Below, piece after piece: positions 9,199-16,595 of a DNA stretch of 64,000 nucleotides. The translations under genes and the position numbers were made by a program. The stretch lies in NCBI RefSeq assembly GCF_010501075.1, contig NZ_QVMN01000008.1, positions 116,365 through 180,364 on the forward strand, written 5' to 3'. The notes beneath the pieces were generated by a model. That model saw only the letters and a list, made by a program, of their open reading frames with translations, was not told the DNA's origin and did no database searches. Position 1 is the stretch's first letter, and each line of letters opens with the position of its first letter. This DNA comes from Dysgonomonas sp. 25. Lineage in GTDB: Bacteria; Bacteroidota; Bacteroidia; Bacteroidales; Dysgonomonadaceae.

Positions 9199-9320
9199 CA
9201 CCTCCCCAACCCCTCCTACAGAGGGGCTTCCGTTAATATCGTTTATATAATCTCTATTTTTCATTTGTTTTATTTTTTTACTTTATTCCCTCCCTATTGG
9301 GGAGGGTTAGGGTGGGGTGA
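9199..9320 (-). repeat. Paired-hairpin intergenic repeat (nuoH/nuoI gap)
   Basis: It fills the whole spacer between the nuoH stop and the nuoI start. On the plus strand it begins CACCTCCCCAACCCC, has a hairpin CCCCTC-CTACA-GAGGGG, an AT-rich middle of ~65 bases, a hairpin CCCTCCC-TATT-GGGGAGGG, and ends GGTTAGGGTGGGGTGA. The two ends are imperfect inverted copies, a REPIN-like layout. Read on the coding strand, its last bases are GGGGAGGTGAG directly before ATG. The outer ~30 bases at each side are the same as in the copy at 11484, while the AT-rich middles differ. Confidence 0.8.
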
Positions 9321-10379
9321 CTACTTAAAAATCAATGTTCCTATACCCACGATGAAAATATTCAGCAATGCCAGCGGGAACAACATCTTCCAGCCGAGAC
9401 GCATCAATTGGTCGTAGCGGAAACGCGGGATTGTCCAGCGTACCCACATATAGAAGAATATAAAGAACAAAGTCTTACCAAACAGTGCAAGGAATGCGAT
9501 AGCATTTGCCACATTCACTCCCCAATCGCCTTTGGCATATAATGTTTCATTCACCCAGTCGATTCCCGGATAGTTATACCCTCCGAAGAAAAGGACGGAG
9601 ATAAATACCGACGAGAAAAACATGCTGGCATATTCCGAGAACATATAGAATCCCATCTTCATCGAACCGAATTCGGTATGGTGGCCGTTGACCAATTCCG
9701 ATTCGCACTCGGCGAGGTCGAACGGTGTACGGTTACACTCGGCAAATGAACAGATAATGAAAATCAGACACGAGATAGGTTGCACAATAGCGTTCCAGCG
9801 CATACCATGCCATGCACTCTGATGGTCGGTTATATCGTTCAGGCTCATCGAGCCGGTAGCTATGATAACAGCAATAAGGGCAAGCCCCATCGCTATTTCG
9901 TACGAAATCATCTGTGCTCCTGCGCGGATAGCCCCTTGAAGGGCAAATTTGTTGCCCGACGCCCACGCTCCGAGAACAATGCCGTAGACGCTGGTCGATA
10001 ACACGGCTACGATAAACAGCACGGCTACATTGACATCCGCCACTTGGGGAACATATCTTTCGCCCATGATGATGAACTCTTTTGCCCACGGAATGACGGC
10101 TGTCCCCAGTAACGAGACGGCCATAGCTATGCCCGGGCCTGCGATAAACAGCCACTTGTTGCGCGTGTTGACAACAAGGTCTTCTTTCGCAAACAATTTT
10201 GTTCCGTCGCATACCGGTTGCAACAGCCCGAAAGGCCCTGCGCGGTTTGGTCCGTAGCGGTCTTGGATGAATCCTGCAACCTTACGCTCGGCATAAGTAG
10301 AGTACATCGCCACCACCAAGGTGATGGTGAATACCAGCAGGATAAATATCAGTTTTTCAACAATAAATGCAATCTCCAT
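9321..10379 (-). CDS. nuoH: NADH-quinone oxidoreductase subunit H
   Basis: The membrane subunit that forms most of the quinone channel of complex I at the junction with the peripheral arm. 352 residues with about eight helices. Family signatures: ERKVAGFIQDRYGPNRAGP near the N-terminus, the charged loop region FAECNRTPFDLAECESELV with the conserved glutamates, and FIFFYMWVRWTIPRFRYDQ at the C-terminus. It is separated from nuoG by a heptamer-repeat spacer. The stop directly abuts the repeat at 9199-9320. Confidence 0.96.
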   Translation of the reverse strand: MEIAFIVEKLIFILLVFTITLVVAMYSTYAERKVAGFIQDRYGPNRAGPFGLLQPVCDGTKLFAKEDLVVNTRNKWLFIAGPGIAMAVSLLGTAVIPWAKEFIIMGERYVPQVADVNVAVLFIVAVLSTSVYGIVLGAWASGNKFALQGAIRAGAQMISYEIAMGLALIAVIIATGSMSLNDITDHQSAWHGMRWNAIVQPISCLIFIICSFAECNRTPFDLAECESELVNGHHTEFGSMKMGFYMFSEYASMFFSSVFISVLFFGGYNYPGIDWVNETLYAKGDWGVNVANAIAFLALFGKTLFFIFFYMWVRWTIPRFRYDQLMRLGWKMLFPLALLNIFIVGIGTLIFK

Positions 10380-10382
10380 AAT

Positions 10383-10437
10383 CAGTTAGCAGTTATCAGT
10401 CAACAGTTATCAGGTACTTCTTGTAACCTGTAACTAT
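10383..10437. repeat. Degenerate heptanucleotide repeat (nuoG/nuoH gap)
   Basis: The plus strand reads in 7-base units: CAGTTAG, CAGTTAT, CAGTCAA, CAGTTAT, CAGG, then after a short break CTTGTAA, CCTGTAA, CTATCTA. It makes up nearly the whole spacer between the nuoG stop and the nuoH start. The second block uses the same unit as the repeat at 21650. Confidence 0.65.
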
Positions 10438-11481
10438 CTATTTTTTTGTTTCTTCTATCGCTTTCAATTCCTGTTCGTCGTACGGAACTTGTTCCATACT
10501 TATTTTCTCACGGTCTTGCGGACGTCCTTCCTCTACCAGCTCGCCCATATTGAGTTGTACTTTCTCGGTAGGCTTGGTATAGTTGTTGACGTTCAACACG
10601 GATTGCTTGCCGAATTCGCGAGGCTTTTCGATTGTCCAGTCAGACAATTCTTTTTTCTCGAAACGGCATTCGTTGCAGATGAATTCGTCCACTTCTCCCC
10701 ATTCGTTTTTACGTGCCGAAACCCGTTGAATATGGTCGCCGAACATCCACAGTACCACTTTGCCCGAACAATGCGGACAGTCGCGGTGGGCGTCGAATTT
10801 CTTGGTGAACCATACACGCGATTTGAAGCGGAAGGTCTTATCTGTCAATGCTCCCACAGGGCAAACATCAATCATGTTCCCCGAAAAAGCATTGTCTATC
10901 GAGTTTTTGATATAAGTCGATATTTCTGCACGGTCGCCACGGTTCAAGACACCATGTACCCGTTCCGGTGTGAGTTGGTCGGCAACATGTACGCAACGGT
11001 AACAAATGATACAGCGGTTCTTGTTGAGGGCTATATAATTACCGATATCTTCGGTAACGAATGTTTCTTTCTTCTCGATGAAGCGCGAATGAAAGGATTT
11101 ATTTTCCATCGCCAAATCCTGCAGGCTACACTCTCCGGCCTGATCGCATACGGGGCAATCGAGCGGGTGATTTATCAGCAGCATTTCGGTAATCGCTTTG
11201 CGGGCAGTCAATGCACGGGGCGAAGTAGCGCTTTTCACTTCCATACCGTCTTGCACAGCCGTCACACACGAAGGTTGCAATTTGGGCATCGGGCGAGGAT
11301 CTTTCTCGCTGCCTTTCGATACTTCGACCAAGCAGCAACGGCATTTCCCTCCGCTACCCTTCAGTTTAGCGTAATAGCACATAGTCGGCGGCACACAGTT
11401 GCCTCCGATCATGCGGGCAGCTTGCAGGATGGTTGTCCCTTCGGCTACTTCTATTGTTTGTCCGTCTATTGTAACTTTCAT
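10438..11481 (-). CDS. nuoG: NADH-quinone oxidoreductase subunit G, short form
   Basis: The iron-sulfur subunit that passes electrons from the NuoE/F module towards NuoI. Visible sites: [2Fe-2S] cysteines 35, 47, 50 and 72; the His/Cys-liganded N5 site at His105, Cys109, 112 and 118; the N4 site at Cys157, 160, 163 and 207. It then has an extra pair of CxxC motifs at 235-238 and 269-272. At 347 residues it lacks the large molybdopterin-oxidoreductase-like domain of the ~900-residue E. coli protein. Short NuoG proteins occur in other Bacteroidota (from memory), and there is no frameshift or remnant downstream, so this is not a broken gene. The ATG is preceded by GGAGGTGAA from the repeat at 11484. 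Confidence 0.93.
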   Translation of the reverse strand: MKVTIDGQTIEVAEGTTILQAARMIGGNCVPPTMCYYAKLKGSGGKCRCCLVEVSKGSEKDPRPMPKLQPSCVTAVQDGMEVKSATSPRALTARKAITEMLLINHPLDCPVCDQAGECSLQDLAMENKSFHSRFIEKKETFVTEDIGNYIALNKNRCIICYRCVHVADQLTPERVHGVLNRGDRAEISTYIKNSIDNAFSGNMIDVCPVGALTDKTFRFKSRVWFTKKFDAHRDCPHCSGKVVLWMFGDHIQRVSARKNEWGEVDEFICNECRFEKKELSDWTIEKPREFGKQSVLNVNNYTKPTEKVQLNMGELVEEGRPQDREKISMEQVPYDEQELKAIEETKK

Positions 11482-11483
11482 TT

Positions 11484-11600
11484 CACCTCCCCAACCCCTC
11501 CTACAGAGGGGCTTTTGTTTCGGTTATCATTTATTTCCTATCACTATTTTTTCACCTTCATCTTGTTCCCTCCCTATTGGGGAGGGTTAGGGTGGGGTGT
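11484..11600 (-). repeat. Paired-hairpin intergenic repeat (nuoF/nuoG gap)
   Basis: A second close copy of the element at 9199. The left end CACCTCCCCAACCCC with hairpin CCCCTC-CTACA-GAGGGG and the right end CCCTCCC-TATT-GGGGAGGG-TTAGGGTGGGGTG are identical to that copy, while the central ~55 bases differ. It spans exactly from the nuoF stop (11601) to two bases before the nuoG ATG (11481), in the same orientation relative to the operon. On the coding strand it ends GGGGAGGTG, followed by AAATG. Confidence 0.8.
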
Positions 11601-12959
11601 TTAACTTTTCAATAATTTCCTTACCTGTTCCATCGGTTCGTTAACGAAGTGGTCTCTGTTCTTCACCTTTTCGGGGAAGCGGACGTGGTATTCGAACTCT
11701 TCGCGGAAATGGTGTATTGCAGCAGCCACCGGCCACGAAGCGGCATCACCCAACGGGCAGATGGTATTCCCTTCTATCTGGCTCTGAATACTAAATAATA
11801 AATCTATATCTTCTTCGCGTCCTTTACCTTCTTCGATGCGGTGCAGGATTTTTTCCATCCAACCCGTTCCTTCGCGGCAAGGCGAACATTGTCCGCAGCT
11901 TTCGTGATGGAAGAAGCGCGATATATTCCAGGTGTTACGTACGATACAAGTGGTGTCGTTATACACGATAAATCCACCCGAACCGAGTGACGAGCCTGTC
12001 TGTTTACCGCCATCCGACCACGATTCGTAGCTCATCAGGCGATCTACGCCTTCGGCAGTTTTGAATATATATTGCGGAGGAAGTATCTGTACAGATGCCC
12101 CGCCCGGGATAAGCGCTTTAAGCGGACGGTCGTCCATCATGCCACCACAATATTCGTCGGAGTAGAAGAATTCTTCTACAGATAGTCCCATTTCTATTTC
12201 GTATACACCCGGATTTTTGATATGTCCCGATGCACTGATCAGTTTTGTTCCGGTCGATTTCTCTGTACCAATAGCAGCATAAGCCGCTCCGCCGTTATTC
12301 ACGATCCACGATACGGTAGATATTGATTCTACGTTGTTCACCACCGTAGGTTCTGCCCACACCCCGCTGACAGCAGGGAAAGGTGGTTTCATACGCGGAT
12401 TACCGCGTTTCCCTTCGAGCGATTCCAGCAAAGCTGTCTCCTCGCCGCAGACATATGCTCCGGCTCCACAGTGCACGTATAGATCGAGGTTGTAGCCCGT
12501 ACCCAGTATATTTTTGCCTAACCAACCGTTGGCGTATGCTTCTTTGATGGCTTTTTCGAGGATTTTGAAAATCCACATATATTCCCCGCGAATGTAGATG
12601 TAAGACAGGTTTGCTTCCAGCGCATAGCTGGCAAGGATAGCCCCTTCAATCAACAGGTGCGGAATCTTATGCATCAGATAACGGTCTTTGAACGTTCCCG
12701 GCTCCGATTCGTCGGCATTCACTACCAGATGGCGGGGTTTGCCCGAGCGTTTGTCTATAAAACTCCATTTCAATCCCATCGGGAATCCTGCCCCTCCACG
12801 TCCGCGGATGCCCGAAGCTTTTACTTCTTCGGTAACGGCGTCGGGAGTCATCGTTTTCAGGGCTTTCTCTACGGCAGAGTAGCCACCGTTTTTGCGGTAG
12901 ACTTCATATTCCTGAATGCCTTCGATATGTAACTTCTCAAATAATATCTTTTTACCCAT
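11601..12959 (-). CDS. nuoF: NADH-quinone oxidoreductase subunit F
   Basis: The NADH-oxidising flavoprotein of complex I. It binds NADH, FMN and cluster N3 at the tip of the peripheral arm. 452 residues from the ATG at 12959; a TTG two codons earlier also lies in frame but is less likely. Visible sites: the nucleotide loop GRGGAGFP at 53-60, NADESEPGTFKDR at 81-93 for FMN, HCGAGAYVCGEE at 163-174, and the N3 cysteines 355, 358, 361 and 401 (ESCGQCSPC and CPLGDA). Its presence with NuoE and NuoG means this complex takes electrons from NADH rather than only from ferredoxin or another donor. Confidence 0.96.
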   Translation of the reverse strand: MGKKILFEKLHIEGIQEYEVYRKNGGYSAVEKALKTMTPDAVTEEVKASGIRGRGGAGFPMGLKWSFIDKRSGKPRHLVVNADESEPGTFKDRYLMHKIPHLLIEGAILASYALEANLSYIYIRGEYMWIFKILEKAIKEAYANGWLGKNILGTGYNLDLYVHCGAGAYVCGEETALLESLEGKRGNPRMKPPFPAVSGVWAEPTVVNNVESISTVSWIVNNGGAAYAAIGTEKSTGTKLISASGHIKNPGVYEIEMGLSVEEFFYSDEYCGGMMDDRPLKALIPGGASVQILPPQYIFKTAEGVDRLMSYESWSDGGKQTGSSLGSGGFIVYNDTTCIVRNTWNISRFFHHESCGQCSPCREGTGWMEKILHRIEEGKGREEDIDLLFSIQSQIEGNTICPLGDAASWPVAAAIHHFREEFEYHVRFPEKVKNRDHFVNEPMEQVRKLLKS

Positions 12960-12969
12960 TGCCAACGAT

Positions 12970-13479
12970 TCAATGAAGTTTTACTTTTCCTTGTCTGCAA
13001 TCCTCAATCAAGGCGTCGATTTTTTCTTCGGTCAGAAATTCATGGTAGTAATCGCCTAATTGCAGCATCGGCCCGAAACCGCATGCTCCGAGGCATTCTA
13101 CGCCTACCACGCTGAATAATCCGTCAGGAGTTACTTCTCCTTCTTTGACGCCCAGTTTTTTGCATGTATATTCCATCAACTCTTCCCCCTTGCGGATAGC
13201 GCAGCAGCTTGTCCGGCAGAATTCGAGCATATATTTTCCCTTTGGTTTCTGGTTGAACATGGTATAGAATGTCACAACCTCGTAGACCTCAATCGGTTTC
13301 ACTTCCAGTATTTCGGCAACCTTATCCATCAGTTCCACGCTCAACCAGTCGTTGTGTGCATCCTGCACAGCATGCAGCACGGGGAGCATCGCCGACTTCT
13401 TTTTATCGGCGGGATAGTGGCTTAGCAGTTCGTCGATACGCGCCTGCAATTCGGGAGTGATATTTATTTCTTGTTTCAT
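12970..13479 (-). CDS. nuoE: NADH-quinone oxidoreductase subunit E
   Basis: The 24-kDa-type thioredoxin-fold subunit with [2Fe-2S] cluster N1a, partner of NuoF. 169 residues. Cluster ligands are Cys88 and Cys93 (FCRTSCC) and Cys129 and Cys133 (CLGAC), in the expected C-x4-C and C-x3-C spacing; Cys92 is an additional neighbour. The helical N-terminal domain includes the usual LPVLHAVQ segment. It ends 10 bases before nuoF. The spacer to nuoD upstream contains a heptamer repeat. Confidence 0.95.
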   Translation of the reverse strand: MKQEINITPELQARIDELLSHYPADKKKSAMLPVLHAVQDAHNDWLSVELMDKVAEILEVKPIEVYEVVTFYTMFNQKPKGKYMLEFCRTSCCAIRKGEELMEYTCKKLGVKEGEVTPDGLFSVVGVECLGACGFGPMLQLGDYYHEFLTEEKIDALIEDCRQGKVKLH

Positions 13480-13486
13480 AATAATA

Positions 13487-13515
13487 GCTGTTAGCCCTTA
13501 GCCTTTAGCTGTTAG
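13487..13515. repeat. Degenerate heptanucleotide repeat (nuoD/nuoE gap)
   Basis: The plus strand reads GCTGTTA, GCCCTTA, GCCTTTA, GCTGTTA, G: four 7-base units sharing G-C-x3-T-A. It lies seven bases upstream of the nuoE start codon in the ~60-base spacer after nuoD. Confidence 0.6.
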
Positions 13516-13539
13516 TATTTTTTAATTAGCATATTTTTA

Positions 13540-14790
13540 CTATGCGTCCAACTCTCCTGCAATAACATTCAGACTCGAAAGCGTGATGACAGCATCGGAA
13601 ATGGAGCTGCCTTTCACCAATTCGGGGAATGCCTGATAAAAAATAAAGCAAGGACGACGGAAGTGCAAGCGGTAAGGCGCACGCGAACCGTCGGTAATCA
13701 GATACATCCCGAGTTCGCCGTTTGCGGCTTCTACGGAGTGGTATACCTCGCTGACAGGAACAGGGTATTCGCCCATCACTATCTTGAAGTGGTTTATCAA
13801 TGCTTCCATCTGCGTATACACCTCTTCCTTCGGAGGGAGGTAATATTCCGGCACATCGGCATGGTAAGGGTCTTTCTTCATCCCTTTCAGCTTGTCGAAA
13901 GCCTGACGAATGATGCGAACCCCTTCTTTTACTTCGCCTGCGCGAACGCACCAGCGGTCGTAAGTATCGCCGGATTGCCCGACAGGGATGTCGAAATCGA
14001 AATCTTCGTAAGAGCTGTAAGGGCTGGCAACGCGCACATCGTAGTCGATACCTGTTGCACGGAGGTTAGGTCCTGTGAAACCGTAGTTCATTGCCTTTTC
14101 GGCGTCGATTACGCCTACACCGATCGTGCGATCCATAAAGATGCGGTTTCGTACGCATAGGTTTTCTAATTCGCCCCAAGCCTTAGGAAATCCTTCGAGG
14201 AATTTCTCTATCTTTTGGTAGCAAGCTTCGCTGAAATCGCGTTCGAATCCGCCAATACGTCCGATGTTGGTCGTAAGGCGTGCCCCGCAGACTTCTTCGT
14301 ATATTTCGTATATCAGTTCGCGGAATTCCATCACATAAAGGAAGCCTGTATATGCTCCCATATCGACACCCAATATACCGTTGCAAATGATGTGGTCGGC
14401 AATGCGGGCAAGTTCCATAATAATAACACGCATATATTGCGCCTTCTTAGGAACTTCGACGTTCAATGCTTTTTCTACGGTCATCCACCAGCACATATTG
14501 TTGAGTGGCGACGAACAGTAGTTCAGCCGGTCGGTCAGTGTATTGATTTGGTAGAACGTGCGGTGCTCGGCTATCTTTTCGAAAGCGCGATGGATATATC
14601 CTACCGTTGTGTCGGCATCAAGGATGATGTCGCCGTCGAGTAGCAGGATATTCTGAAATACACCGTGAGTGGAGGGGTGAGTAGGACCGAAATTGATTAC
14701 GGATAACTCGCGTCCGTCTGCGAAGTTCTGATTCTTAATCATCTCTTCAAATTGACGTACTTTTGGAGATATAACTGGTTCGCCTAACAT
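13540..14790 (-). CDS. nuoD: NADH-quinone oxidoreductase subunit D
   Basis: The 49-kDa subunit of complex I, related to the large subunit of [NiFe] hydrogenases; with NuoB it forms the quinone-binding pocket. 416 residues. Signatures: NFGPTHPSTHGVFQ near residue 30 (the loop with the quinone-head His), AHRTFYQINTLTDRLNYCSS, and a C-terminal RPCFIFYQAFPELVKGSSISD segment. Here D is a separate protein, whereas Bacteroides and E. coli fuse it to NuoC. Its ATG overlaps the nuoC stop by one base (TAATG), so translation is likely coupled. Confidence 0.96.
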   Translation of the reverse strand: MLGEPVISPKVRQFEEMIKNQNFADGRELSVINFGPTHPSTHGVFQNILLLDGDIILDADTTVGYIHRAFEKIAEHRTFYQINTLTDRLNYCSSPLNNMCWWMTVEKALNVEVPKKAQYMRVIIMELARIADHIICNGILGVDMGAYTGFLYVMEFRELIYEIYEEVCGARLTTNIGRIGGFERDFSEACYQKIEKFLEGFPKAWGELENLCVRNRIFMDRTIGVGVIDAEKAMNYGFTGPNLRATGIDYDVRVASPYSSYEDFDFDIPVGQSGDTYDRWCVRAGEVKEGVRIIRQAFDKLKGMKKDPYHADVPEYYLPPKEEVYTQMEALINHFKIVMGEYPVPVSEVYHSVEAANGELGMYLITDGSRAPYRLHFRRPCFIFYQAFPELVKGSSISDAVITLSSLNVIAGELDA

Positions 14791-15335
14791 TATGCTTCTC
14801 CTCCTTTCGTTTCTACTTCGTAGTTATTGGGTGTACGTCCGAAGAAACGGTCGTCCTTATCGGAACGTCCTCCGTCTTCGAGCGGGAATTCTTTTCTCAT
14901 AGGATGGGATGATACGCTGTCGGCATTCAATATACGGCGTAAATCGGGGTGTCCGATAAATTTGATACCGAAGAAGTCGAATGTTTCGCGCTCCATCCAT
15001 CCGGCAGCCTTGAATATGTCGGTTACGGTTGCCACTTCCGGCTGTCCGTTCAGATATACTTTTACGCGTACCCGTACATTATTTATCCAGTTGTGCAGCA
15101 GGTACACCACTGCAAACTGCGAATCTTTATCATTGTCAGGATAATGCACACCACAAAGGTCAGTGAGGAAGTTGAATAGAAGTGTTTCGTCCTCGTGCAT
15201 ATATTGTATTACATCGTGTATCGCTTCGGGTGAAGCTTCGAATGTAAGGATATCCTTTTCCATGCGGAAGTTGGATACACCTTTTGGGAATTGCTCCGTA
15301 ATCCGGCTTTGAATAGTGGATGTTTCGAGTGTCAT
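14790..15335 (-). CDS. nuoC: NADH-quinone oxidoreductase subunit C
   Basis: The 30-kDa subunit of the hydrogenase-like module of complex I. 181 residues. The family signature ERETFDFFGIKFIGHPDLRR is present near residues 132-151, followed by the C-terminal HPMRKEFPL and GRS. It is not fused to nuoD. Its start overlaps the nuoB stop by four bases (ATGA), and its stop overlaps the nuoD start by one base. Confidence 0.95.
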   Translation of the reverse strand: MTLETSTIQSRITEQFPKGVSNFRMEKDILTFEASPEAIHDVIQYMHEDETLLFNFLTDLCGVHYPDNDKDSQFAVVYLLHNWINNVRVRVKVYLNGQPEVATVTDIFKAAGWMERETFDFFGIKFIGHPDLRRILNADSVSSHPMRKEFPLEDGGRSDKDDRFFGRTPNNYEVETKGGEA

Positions 15336-15910
15336 TTCGCTTCCTCCTCTTCTTCAAACTGGTACGACTTCAACAATTCCTTATATCTTTCCGAACCACG
15401 GCGGTGGATGGACTCGTTTTTAACGATTTCCTGTAATTGCATCACACCGTCGATAATCTGCTCCGGGCGCGGTGGGCATCCGGGTACATATACGTCCACA
15501 GGGATAACCTTGTCGATTCCCTGCAATACGGAGTATGTATCGAATATTCCGCCCGACGAAGCACAAGCTCCCACAGCTATCACCCATTTGGGCTCGGCCA
15601 TTTGTTCGTATACATGGCGGAGTACGGGAACGAGCTTTTTCGAGATAGTCCCCATCACCATCAGCATATCTGCCTGACGTGGCGAGAAGCTGTTTCGTTC
15701 AGCTCCGAAACGTCCCATGTCGTAATTGGATGCCATGGTCGCCATGAACTCGATGCCGCAGCACGAGGTGGCGAAAGGCAACGGCCAAAGAGAATTGGCA
15801 CGGGCTAATCCGATGACATTATCGAATTTGGTAGCAAAAAAGCCTTCCCCCATATATCCTTCGGGGCAAGGGACAATATCAACGGTTGATAGTTTAGTTT
15901 TTTTGCTCAT
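15332..15910 (-). CDS. nuoB: NADH-quinone oxidoreductase subunit B
   Basis: The PSST-type subunit carrying cluster N2, the last iron-sulfur centre before quinone. 192 residues. The unusual adjacent cysteines are Cys50 and Cys51 in SCCGIEF; the other ligands lie in GACASSGG and PGCPPRPE. The conserved MGTISKKLVPVLRHVYEQM region lies between. It is preceded by nuoA (21 bases) and overlaps nuoC by four bases. Confidence 0.97.
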   Translation of the reverse strand: MSKKTKLSTVDIVPCPEGYMGEGFFATKFDNVIGLARANSLWPLPFATSCCGIEFMATMASNYDMGRFGAERNSFSPRQADMLMVMGTISKKLVPVLRHVYEQMAEPKWVIAVGACASSGGIFDTYSVLQGIDKVIPVDVYVPGCPPRPEQIIDGVMQLQEIVKNESIHRRGSERYKELLKSYQFEEEEEAK

Positions 15911-15931
15911 ATATAGTGATATATAGATTGC

Positions 15932-16303
15932 TTATTTTTCCCAGTCGAGCGCTTTGCGCTTCTTTATATAAAGGTATCCGATAAACAGCAGTCCGAGGAA
16001 TCCTCCCATCTTGAGCAGGCCTTCCCAGCCTAACTCGCTGAAATTTACTGCCCAAGGGTACATAAAGATGATTTCTATATCGAAAAGCACAAATAGTATG
16101 GCTACGAGGAAATAGCGGATAGAAAAGGGATAGCGGGCATTGCCGATGGATGGTAACCCGCACTCGAAGTTGTCGAGCTTATTTTTCATACGTACTTTCG
16201 GTCCCAGTAGTTGCGATACAAAAATGATAGCAACCACAAATATTACACAGAATGCTATTTGCATAAGAATGGGTAGAAAACCGTATAAAGTCGAAGATTC
16301 CAT
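15932..16303 (-). CDS. nuoA: NADH-quinone oxidoreductase subunit A
   Basis: A small membrane subunit of complex I next to the quinone site. 123 residues with three helices. The TM1-TM2 loop carries the conserved KLDNFECGLPSIGNAR segment with Glu-Cys-Gly, and FDIEIIFMYPWA lies in TM3. It is the first gene of the operon. A TAnnTTTG box lies about 50 bases upstream at 16352-16359, giving a short untranslated leader. Confidence 0.96.
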   Translation of the reverse strand: MESSTLYGFLPILMQIAFCVIFVVAIIFVSQLLGPKVRMKNKLDNFECGLPSIGNARYPFSIRYFLVAILFVLFDIEIIFMYPWAVNFSELGWEGLLKMGGFLGLLFIGYLYIKKRKALDWEK

Positions 16304-16351
16304 CGTTATTTTTCTATTGATTGATTCTTGGTATATTTTATGTTCTAAAGC

Positions 16352-16359
16352 ACAAAGAT
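16352..16359 (-). promoter_or_regulatory. Putative -7 box of the nuo operon promoter
   Basis: TATCTTTG on the minus strand matches TAnnTTTG exactly. The upstream -33 position has a T-run (TTTTTTTA) rather than TTTG. A start site near 16345 would give a leader of about 40 bases. Confidence 0.5.
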
Positions 16360-16444
16360 ACTCCCTTTTTCGCTAAAAAAATGTAGTAATTATGACAATT
16401 TTGGCAGGATTTTGATGAAAAAACAATTAAAAATGAACAAAATA

Positions 16445-16477
16445 AGCCGTTTTGCAAAGAGTACTTAGCAAACGGCT
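16445..16477. terminator. Terminator after the orphan secreted gene, within the 292-base nuoA upstream gap
   Basis: The arms AGCCGTTTTGC and GCAAACGGCT enclose a 12-base loop. On the minus strand the hairpin is followed by TATTTTGTTC and on the plus strand by ATTTTAAC. It separates the gene at 16596 from the nuo promoter. The rest of the gap (16304-16595) shows only the nuo promoter box and AT-rich sequence. Confidence 0.65.
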
Positions 16478-16595
16478 ATTTTAACAATTTTATATCGAAG
16501 TTTCGTTTTTTACTTTACTCATTCTATAATCTTCAACATCGAAAATTACAAAGATAGAATAGGGGATGTGTGTTTTCTTTTTCAATAGATAAAAG

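Noticed and set aside
10438..11481. NuoG as a truncated pseudogene
   Set aside because: The frame is intact, all cluster ligands are present, there is no downstream remnant, and its length is known in the phylum.
10489..11604. A 371-codon open frame on the plus strand opposite nuoG and the start of its upstream spacer
   Set aside because: It is antisense to a gene with complete cluster motifs, its translation is low-complexity without domains, and it runs through the repeat at 11484.
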